Origin: Membranipora membranacea
Lineage: Eukaryota > Bryozoa > Gymnolaemata > Cheilostomatida > Membraniporidae
Assembly (NCBI GenBank): GCA_914767715.1
Contig: OU612072.1
Location: 20,956,001 to 21,020,000 of the forward strand
Direction: 5' to 3'
DNA: 64,000 nucleotides
In this document: one piece after another, positions 55,300-64,000 of the stretch
How the letters are laid out: the number at the start of each line of letters is the position of its first letter
Position numbering within the stretch: the stretch's first letter is position 1
The notes under the pieces: generated by a model
Told to the model about the DNA's origin: nothing
Database searches by the model: none
Seen by the model: only the letters and a program-made list of their open reading frames with translations
Translations under genes and position numbers: made by a program

Positions 55300-58200
55300 C
55301 ATCTCAACAAGGAGAGCAAAGAAAGCTCATTGAACCACTCTTCTCCCAGAGAGTGGAGCGGATTTTAAGGGGGTCGCTCTGGAATTGCAACCACGCACAT
55401 TGCTTGTTTCTTCTGAGTACGCCGACTTTCTATACCGAGTGCAACGACTCTGTTTTATATGGAATTAACACGGGTGCGCCGATTCTTACTGGGAAGAGTA
55501 TTGACCTGACTTTGGGGAGGGAGGGAGGTATAGGTAAAAAAGGAATAGCCTTATTTATCAGGGGCTTGAAGAATAAATTACCTAATTTGTAGGGCGAGAG
55601 AAATGGGAGGGAATGGGTATAGATAAAATAAATAGAGAAATGGGGGGAAGGGAATGGCTCTGAGTGACAACTACCTTTGCAAGATAGCTGGGAGGATAAC
55701 TGGACTGGGAATCAGGTCAATGGTTGCAGTGGTGCAATGGGGGTTTTCACTACCCAAGAGAGGCTACAGTCTATCAACAGAGTGCAAACAAGGCAACATT
55801 ATATGAAGGCAGGGAGGGAGGCAGGGAGGAAAAGTTACTAAAATGCTGATATGGGAAGACAACTCATAATAATAATAAAGCATGTAAAATGAAATTTTGG
55901 ATGCCCAGCTGTGGTGAAAATCCACCCCAAGAGTACCAACAAAGGATAAAATCCACTTTGAACAGTGATCATGCCCTTTGCTATAATTATATTATAAAAT
56001 TTATGTTAACTGGTCTTGGCATGGTCTGCTTAAAACCAAACCACTTATCAACCGGTATCAGCTTATCTGTATTACCAAATACTGTCTCACTCAAAAAGTG
56101 CTACATTCAAGAACCCAATTGAAAGGTTATGAACAGTTTTTTTTTTAAGTTTTTTTTATGTTAGGTTTCTGCAATAACTTTATGATAACAAGATCAGATT
56201 CTAATAGTGAGTGGTCGGTAACGGAATGCTGCTCCCAGCACTCCTGGCTCACAAATAGTGTTGTGCTTAGTTGATGGGTTGTTTTACTATAAAATGCTGT
56301 TAGATATTTTATTGAAAAATTATAGACTTTGATAATTTAATAATCGTTGGGTAATTTTGAAAATTTAAATATGATTTATATAAACAGCTTCCATTTGTAT
56401 ATAAAACAAGTTTTAGAATACATTTTACCCAAGAAACGGCAAAGGGCCGTTTGGACGGTAACTCAGCATGGGTGAATCATGGTGCAAAAACTTAGAAAAT
56501 TTTTTTGCGAAAAAATAAAGTTATACAAATATATCATAGCCATGCAATGAACAAAAGACAATCATTATTTCAAGGCCCTGTGGCGTTACAGACTCAGATA
56601 GGATATACACAGACGGGTAGGTACCTGGACTAGCAGTAATATGAGCAGCAGAAAGGAAAATAATGGAGATGGTTGTAATAAACCCTAAAACAAAATTTCT
56701 AGGAAAGCAAGCATTCAAATAAATTCAACCAAACATACAAAATCCAAAATTTAGTAATTCAATTGTATTGCCTACTTAGCAGTAAAAGTCTATTGGTGAT
56801 GTTTTACGTACTGACAAAAAGTTGTACCTGCAACAGCATTATTTTGGGGCCACAGTCCTAAATCTACTTTGAAACCCTTATTAATTCACCTAGGAAATGT
56901 CAAATGAAGGAAAAAGGTGCAAAATCGTTCTAAAAGAATTACAACATGAAAAACACGAGCAGAAAACTTTTAAGCGAACAGTCACCTAACCTGCCTTTAA
57001 GTAGGAAAGTTGGAACCCTGTTTATGACAAAACAAAGTTGCCCTGAGTCCTCGTACTGAGAGTGTTATACATCCTAGAGGTGAGGCCATAGTGGAACTCC
57101 TAATCGTAAGTGTGCAGCAAGCTGCCAGAAACTGAAACAGGCACTAGTCGGCTATTGGTAGTGACACTTTGATCTTAGCCAATAGGCTGAGAAGTTGAAC
57201 TTCTTGTAGGGTCTTGTTGACAGTTGCAGTACCGGCAGACTTAAGGGCCTGATCGAACTCACATGGCAACATTGCCATGTGTGAAAAAAAATTGACACAA
57301 CACAAGTAATGTCAGGTAAGACAATACGGCGATTGGTAAAATATTGTTTTCAGTACAGAAATAAGAAACTGCCAATAGAATTAAACAAATCTAGGAGACT
57401 TACCATACAGGAGTGCAGGCCATGTGTCAGGGGGACAATCGCCAGTACAATAAGAATAAAATGAAACACGGCTGTGTACACATTTTCAAATGAATAAACT
57501 TGTTCTCAATTCTCAACATGTTCACATCTGGAGTTGCCTGGTCACATGTAATACATTATGTTATGCTGTGACTTGACCCTGTTAGTTATTAATCAGTGAA
57601 ATGGAGATGATTATTCCTTTTATATCCGGTCATCAGTTACCTTGATCTTCTACTCATATATTAGGTAGATGCGTCGTCCCAGCTCCCTACAAGCAGAACT
57701 AAAGGCATGTCAATAAATAAAACCTTAGGCCTAGTGACAAACGAAAAGTTAGCTACACATTACAGGTCTGGTGTACTTAGCCTCAGGGTGACAATCGTAT
57801 GTAAGATTGAGAGCACTAACCCTCCCCCCCCCCCCCATAAGACAAGCCTATATGTGACACATAGCATCCAAAATGGCTACACAAACTGAGGCGGAATTTT
57901 GCTGGCTGAATTAAGTGCAAGCGCATTACTCCTAATGGTAACTAGAAGGCATACAAAATAGTGCCGTATGTCTACTTAAGTCCATGAATTGTACTGCCAG
58001 GAGGTTGGCACTTCAGGAGGAAATGTTGGTTCGAGACCAATCAAGGAAGTGGTTTGTGAACAACTGTTCTAACCGCATTAACATCGACTGCATCTATTCT
58101 CATGAGTACTGCTCTACTGATACATGGGAAGAGGGGTGACTACCTTGTAAGAGGTTGCTAGACACTCCATAAGTCCAGAACTGACATAAGTAGGCTACAT

Positions 58201-58919
58201 AACATATGATGTGCTATAATTGAGAAGCATGCTTGAATTATGCTTCCAGCCTCAAATCATCCCTAGACATTATGTGTTCCTTACTCAATCCTCAAGAACG
58301 TTTACTTTGTGTGGGTATAACGTTCAATTCACATAGCCATTATGCAGGTTTTGGTTTCTTAGTAAGTACTATTACAAAACGGGCTAATTTAAAATTTGTC
58401 TCGGGAAACCTGATTTTAGTACGGTTTTTGACATTTTAGTTACGTCCCATTATGTTGATTTTTTTCGAAACGTTGTTTTCTGCTTGACTTTAAAGGTTAG
58501 AATATTATAGAAAAATTCCATGGATAAATAATTTTGGTATTACTCTCGAGGAGTTAATAAAAGTATGGTCTTTTATGTATTTGGGTACTTGATGTTAGCT
58601 AGGCACTCAATTCTGGCTAGCTGAGGCGGGAGTCCACGTAAAAGAGTGTGCTCAAATATTAACTAGGACATAATTTGGCTATTTCAAGCCGATGCAAAAC
58701 GGTCAAGTTTCTAGACGTGTGTTGTTTACTTCTCGATGGTAAAACACTCCGAATGAATAGACAATGATAGCTGTTCAGTTTGTATTAGTCTCATCCTCTG
58801 AGTAAAGTAAAACATGGATGGATGATCTGGACGAAGTGATGGTTTGTATTCTACTCATTTCTGAGAAATAAAACAAACGCCAGAATGGACATAAGTAATA
58901 GCGGCTATCTTAGTCATAT
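55300..58919. other. No gene seen; small repeats
   Basis: 3.6 kb without a recognisable coding feature. It contains a run of C at about 57824-57836 and a weak tRNA-like fragment (GGTTCGAGACC) at 57995-58045. No GATA-flanked module is found upstream of copy C. Confidence 0.45.
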
Positions 58920-58988
58920 GGTACTGCTGTCCTTACCTTATTCTTATGATACTGCTGTCCTTACCTTATTCTTATTGTACTGTTGTCC
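58920..58988 (+). repeat. 28-bp tandem repeat, 2.4 copies
   Basis: 'actgctgtccttaccttatt' plus 'cttatg' units repeat with a period of 28 bp. Confidence 0.8.
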
Positions 58989-59904
58989 ACTATTCTGAGG
59001 CTGCTTGTGGGTTAGTACTGGGGATTTTGATTGATGCGGGTAACCAGAGATATTCGGTAGATTATAAAATACACAGATCAAGAATATTAGTCATTAGGTT
59101 GATTATGTTTTGAAGAAATAAATTCAATTTTCAGGGCCGAAAGCTTCATGGAATCGAAATACATTAAACATGAATAGCTTATGTAAATCATTATAAATTT
59201 AAAATGAGAGTTTCAGTTTAGTGCACAAAGAAGTTGTCCCCTCCTTGATGTAGAGTGGACAACTCTTATTAACTAGATGAAATCTCAACTATTGTCCCAC
59301 CCTCCCTGCTAGAGGCAATCATAAACCCAAACAAGATCGGTGACGCTGTCACAAAGGTGTTGTCGTTGATTTGAAGCCCAAAGTCCAGATATTTGGTGTT
59401 AACTCGATCAATTTTGATGGCATTTCAAGTATGAAAATTGAGTTCTAACAAGATACCTGAACTAAATACTGCACTTAATATGAACTGTCAATGATGCTGT
59501 CATTGTGACTATGCACAAACAAATGGGACGATCAATGTTTGTTTTACGGTCCTATATCATGGAATCAGACAAGTCAAGAACACGCTTCATGTTAAGATTC
59601 TCACCGCTCATGCGTCGGCAAATAGCATGTGATAAAAACCCCTGATTTTAATCAATTTAGTCATATGGGAGCATACACCAAACTCAAATGAGCAAGAGCA
59701 TGCTTTATGATGATGTAGTGAACATACGTGTGAGCGAATCAGGGAGCGAATTATATAATATTACCTCAATTTTAAGCATTATTATGTGATAATTTATACT
59801 ACAGCATGATAATATATTTTTTACAATATAGCATCTCAACTTAATATTCAATATTCGAGCTTAATCAAAAAATAATGATACATTATAATATAAAACAATA
59901 CGTA
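58989..59904. other. No gene; short hairpin
   Basis: AGTTGTCC/GGACAACT hairpin at 59232-59264. Otherwise AT-rich intergenic. Confidence 0.4.
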
Positions 59905-59995
59905 AAAATACATATTATTATGTATTATATTATATTATTAATATAATATTATTACGTAATATAATACATATTAATATGATATAATATAATTACCC
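59905..59995. repeat. AT-only palindromic tract
   Basis: TATTA/TAATA units with several nested palindromes such as TATTATATTATTAATATAAT. Confidence 0.8.
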
Positions 59996-60239
59996 TCTGA
60001 TCTCTCTCTCCCCGTGGCCTGATGCTCTTGTCAGTCATTATAAGTGCAAATTAAAATTAAAATTTCCTTTCCATACCACCTATGAGGTAGACAGCCTGAG
60101 TGTTGTTTTCCTATTATTTGGCAGAACTCCCCCATAATTATGCAACACCAATGTCATAATCATGGTATATCAATGTATATATTATATAAAGATACGGAGT
60201 CGTCTTCATGCTCCTCCTTGCTTTTTTTAATCTTGCCTC

Positions 60240-60310
60240 ACAGGAATTCAAACTCGGGCCGCTCGCACTGAGTTCTAACACTCTTACCACTCAGCCACGC
60301 TGGCCTGCTG
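60240..60310 (-). repeat. tRNA-like element
   Basis: Minus strand: GCGTGGCTGAGTGGTAAGAG (a good A-box region) and a B-box-like GAGTTTGAATTCC. Resembles a type II (Leu/Ser-like) tRNA-derived head. Confidence 0.5.
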
Positions 60311-60409
60311 AAGATTGCAAATGTCAGTGCGAAATATGCAGGTCTACTGGGTGTAAGTACTAATAAATAGGTACCGTAACAAAACAGTTAAACCACCAAT
60401 AAAATCTGG

Positions 60410-60490
60410 CTTCATTGGGATTTGTACCTGGGCCTGTTGATCTGAGATCGAGCACACCAGCCACTGAGCCACGCATGCCCGCTGAAGCTT
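60410..60490 (-). repeat. tRNA-like element, second
   Basis: Minus strand: GCGTGGCTCAGTGGCTGGTG and a decayed B-box (CCAGGTACAAATCCC). Same orientation as the one at 60240, so possibly a duplicated head. Confidence 0.5.
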
Positions 60491-60896
60491 ACAAACTTAA
60501 GTTGGACATGATCGGGTAAAGTTACTTATTTTTTTCTCTCTTTCTTTCAAGCAAGGAAGGCAGAAAATGTGTAAAAACTTATATGCACACGCGCAACTGG
60601 ATTTACTACAAATATGTGGTTGAAGAGAGGACTTTGATTCAGCCATTTCTCCTCTTTTCCAAAAAAATCCTTTTTGAAAAAAGTGTAACGAGGCACTGGA
60701 TATGGGGTTCTTTTCTTTTATATACACATGCGTTTATCATAAACACAAAACTGAATTTTTGCAGAAAAACTGAAATTTTTTGGATACAAATTGAGACAAA
60801 AATTAAAATTTTTGGAGACCTACTAAAATTTTTGTTTATAGTGACAGTCCTACTAGGCCATGTTTGGTATGGTTTTAAAGATCTCAGGCTGAAAAG

Positions 60897-61257
60897 TACC
60901 GTGGCCCAGAAAGCCGGATAAAATTAAACTTATCTGCTGTGAATTTAATTTAAAAAAGACCTGAATTGAATTAAATATTTCAGTGAATTTAATCAAACTT
61001 TTCTGCATTAAACTTTTCTGCATCAAACTTTCAAGTTCTGCATCAAACTTTTCTCCTCTTAATCAAACTTTTCTACTATGAATTAAACTTTTCTATTCTG
61101 CATCAAACTTTTCTGTTCTGCATCAAACTTTTATACTCTGCATCAAACTTTTTGTTCTGCTGCACCAAACTTTTCTACTCTGAATCAAACTTTTCCGCTC
61201 CACTGATATCAACCACCCTATATACTATGTATTACTGTATGCAGGTCCTCAATCTAC
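60897..61257 (+). repeat. Left inverted terminal repeat of foldback element
   Basis: Starts at the GTGGCCCAG tip, passes an AT-rich block (CTGCTGTGAATTTAATTTAA), about ten 'atcaaacttttct' units, and ends 'gatatcaaccaccc...gcaggtcctcaatctac'. Confidence 0.75.
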
Positions 61258-62688
61258 AAATTTGCCTTACAGAATATTTTGGTGCACATTTTGTTAGAAG
61301 GAAGATGAAAGATGGGTAACCAGCTATTTTTGGGCGTTCCCAGTACAAATATTTTATACCATACATGCAGGTCTATTATTTAAGATTTGGTACCATACAG
61401 GCTGTTATCCTCAGCTTTATAAACTACAAGTTTTTAAGCAGGGAATTTCAATAATACACAGGTATAAGAAATCAATACATTATAAATATTTGTTGAATTC
61501 CCAAATAGCTTTTACAGCAAATGGAAAATCCTTACAAGTGGGACCTTTTGTCGTATACAGTCACAATGAAACTTCAATTTCATTTGTGGGCCTAACCACT
61601 ACTCTTATCATTCTTGTTAGTCAGCAAACAAGCCTAGTTTTTGGGAACAAACTTTAATAGCCACCTTTACTATACTAAGGGCAACAGCTTATCACCAGCC
61701 CTAGACTGACTGGCCCCCGATCTTTCTTATACTATACAAAAAGGGAATTTTCATTGCTATCTTACTAATGGTAAAGTCATAAAATTTATTCTTCCACTCA
61801 TTACCAATAATCGATTTCCATGAAATTTCTATAGTAACCAATATAACATTTAAAAAAAATGAAGCAATTAATGTATGGATATTGTTTTATGCTAGCTTGA
61901 CGATATGAACTCTGCAGCAATCTAAGTGAGGTCACTACAAATAAATGGGCTTATGGTTTTGCTGGCCACAATCCTCACCTGAAAACCTAATTCATTCTGT
62001 TAGCACGAGTCTGACCTAATACCACAATTTCAAACAATATGTCAAACTTTTAATTGATACTGATACAAACATGACAATTCACACCAGTGGGTTGCTGGCT
62101 GCATAACCACACAGGAGATAATACTACTTTGATAATATGGACAGGCTAAAACTGCAGTTCAAGAAAACATCCCAATACATTAGAGAAATTTACTGGGAGT
62201 TTTTACCTAGGTAATACATACACATGTAATAATAGTATTCCAAGTGGTGCGGAGGTTTTTGCAAGGGCCAGCCTCTACTAGGGTAATTATTTTAGTAAGA
62301 GCGGGTGTCATGAAATAGAATTGAATCTGGTCAGATGCCAGCTCTTTGTTTTCTATGAGGTTTTATTGCTTTGCATCAGCAGAATGTTATACATTTTTGT
62401 TAGCAATCTGACTCATACATACTCAGACTCATACATGATAATAGCTTAGCTTCAGCGTATAGCCTAACGAAATTTGTGAAAGGATGGGTCCAAAGAGAAT
62501 GAGACTTTCTGTCTGTTGAGGCAATCAACAATTTTTATGATGATTCACTTTTCACATTTATGTGCTGGATGGGTTTAGAATCCAACATACATGAAGAAAT
62601 AATAATCTGTCTAGAAAAGCAAACAGTCTGGGGAAAAACAAACAGGGTCTCCCAGTATAAACCAGTTTAAATAGAGATTTCTGATATA

Positions 62689-63033
62689 CCCTATAGGAGT
62701 TTAATTTAGCTAGAGTCTAATTTCGCTATCTTGACCTGGTACTAAATTTCACTAGTACTTAATTTCGCTAGTAGGCTTACTAGTGAAAATTAAAATAAAC
62801 GTCCTAGCTGGGATACGAACCCAGGGTATAAATCTCCATCTGATTGCTAGGCAGGCACTTAGACCCCTACACCACGCTAGCTTGCATGCTTAGGGAAGGC
62901 GTATTCCTGTATAATTCTACATTGTTTATGAAACTATGGTGAGTGAGTTTAATTTAAGTTACACTAAATTTTGCAACCTAGACAATAACCGAAAAGCGAA
63001 TCCTAAATGCCGCGAAACTAAACTCCTATAGGG
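62689..63033. mobile_element. MITE nested in foldback element
   Basis: Ends are inverted copies of CCCTATAGGAGTTTA, with TA on both sides (62687-62688 and 63034-63035). 345 bp, no coding capacity. Holds a tRNA-like segment. Confidence 0.65.
62813..62885 (-). repeat. tRNA-like segment in the MITE
   Basis: Minus strand: GTGGTGTAGGGGTCTAAGTG as A-box region and CTGGGTTCGTATCCCAG, a perfectly paired T arm with B box. Could be a captured SINE head or a tRNA-derived core. Confidence 0.55.
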
Positions 63034-63171
63034 TAGCTGTTCGAAATGTTTGGGAGAAACGTATTGTCCATGCTGTGTGACTGTGGCCTTGATAAAGACC
63101 GCCATGCAGTTCTATTGCAAATCATTGATGATGGATTGAAATGAAAGCCTATTGACTATGAACTATTGGTA

Positions 63172-63451
63172 GACTGAGGACCTACATAAATAGCAATATA
63201 TAATACAGGGTGGTTGATATCAATGGAGCGCAAAAGTTTGATTCGGAGTAAAAAAGTTTGATGCAGAGTAAAAAAGTTTGATGCAGAGTAGAAAAATTTG
63301 ATGCAGAACAGAAAAGTTTAATGCAGAACAGAAAAGTTTGATGCAGAGAAGTTTGATTAAATTCACTGAAATGTTTAATTCAATTCAGGCCTTTTTAAAT
63401 TAAATTCACAGCAGATAAGTTTAGTTTTATCCGGCTTTCTGGGCCACAGTA
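63172..63451 (-). repeat. Right inverted terminal repeat of foldback element
   Basis: Mirror of the left repeat but shorter because it holds fewer 'aaaagtttgatgcaga' units. Confidence 0.75.
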
Positions 63452-63457
63452 GAAAAG

Positions 63458-64000
63458 TCATTAGGAGATATGAAATAAAACAGCCTGTGAACCAGTAAAA
63501 CTGCTGCAAAGTCTGAAAATTTGGATCATAGCGGATCAAAGTGAATTATTGCCTCCCCCTGACCACTATGATCCCCTATGATCCTTGCTAAAATAATTGA
63601 AAAAAAACTAATTGCTATACCACTTTTCTAATAGGACTGACCGTTTAAGGAGTTGATAGTTTGAGATTCAGTTGTTTCCATCAAGTCAAGTGGCAAACAT
63701 CAAAACTAGGAAGCGTGCGAAACATCTAACATGATAGTCCTTTAGGTCACAAGAAAAAGAAACTAGATGAGAGTAACCTTTATTTTGTGTCAGCAAACTC
63801 ACATGCTATCAGACTTTTCCTCTTAGTCATATACATGTTGAAGGGAATTACTTCAAATTTTTTTTTGGACCAAGAACATAAATGAACTGTATCGCAAACC
63901 TCTAAAAGGTGTACGAAATATCCTCCCATATTAAATTGGAGTTGTGCTTACTTTGGCATTCACTGATTTTATGACTTACTGCCTCAATGACTCACCTACT
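63458..64000. other. No gene seen
   Basis: AT-rich sequence to the window end. Nothing supported. Confidence 0.4.

Larger units (their letters stand above)
60897..63451. mobile_element. Foldback element, non-autonomous, about 2.55 kb
   Basis: The two ends are long inverted repeats (60897-61257 and 63172-63451). The outer tips read TAC(C/T)GTGGCCCAGAAAGCC. Both are flanked by GAAAAG (60891-60896 and 63452-63457), a likely 6-bp target duplication. Inside each arm, units like CTGCATCAAACTTTTCT are tandemly repeated with a period near 20 bp and vary in number between arms. The interior has no transposase frame and carries a nested MITE. This resembles foldback-type DNA transposons. Confidence 0.75.

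Noticed and set aside
60583-60921. 112-codon frame next to the foldback element
   Set aside because: AT-rich, no domain. It ends just inside the inverted repeat, so it crosses an insertion boundary.

Overview
The window reads as nuclear DNA of an animal, most likely an aquatic invertebrate. It is AT-rich, its genes have GT-AG introns, tRNA-derived SINEs and non-LTR retrotransposon fragments are abundant, and there are no bacterial-type operons. The phylum cannot be fixed from the sequence. Most of the 64 kb is non-coding and repeat-derived. The only convincing cellular genes are three members of one family. They encode a type I membrane protein with a signal peptide, an NHL-repeat beta-propeller, a variable juxtamembrane region, one transmembrane helix and a short tyrosine-containing tail.

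Copy A (+, 12142-15366) and copy B (-, 45299-48950) sit in the arms of a large inverted duplication (about 10.06-16.1 kb and 44.56-51.2 kb) that also covers introns, promoters and 3' flanks. Using only GT-AG junctions, A joins in frame into 484 aa and B into 571 aa. B carries two short hyalin-repeat (HYR)-like exons where A carries a Ser/Thr/Pro-rich stalk exon. Copy C (-, 52379-55236) has relics of both modules but is broken. Its first ATG is lost, exons 2 and 3 are frameshifted, exon 3 is fused to an HYR remnant, and all three tail tyrosines are replaced.

A module of about 65-90 bp flanked by inverted GATAAG/CTTATC sites, with an internal ETS-like and forkhead-like core, recurs upstream of A and B and in arrays downstream of A and B (15.9-18.0 kb, 41.1-44.7 kb) and of C (51.4 kb). 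It is either an enhancer-like element shared by the family or a short mobile element that travelled with it.

0-10 kb and 18.5-41 kb are dominated by dispersed repeats. These include a repeat carrying a STAF/ZNF143-like site (seven copies), a SINE with a 405-bp tandem unit and tRNA-like head (4.4, 23.7 and 32.0 kb, with two empty/filled site pairs inside the window and one 16-bp target duplication), a second tRNA-derived SINE family, three LINE reverse-transcriptase fragments (2.2, 27.5 and 33.6 kb), microsatellites, and an 18-bp minisatellite built from a tRNA B box (38.2 kb). The 60.9-63.45 kb region is a foldback element with terminal inverted repeats of about 280-360 bp made of internal tandem repeats. 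A 345-bp MITE with a tRNA-like core is nested in it.
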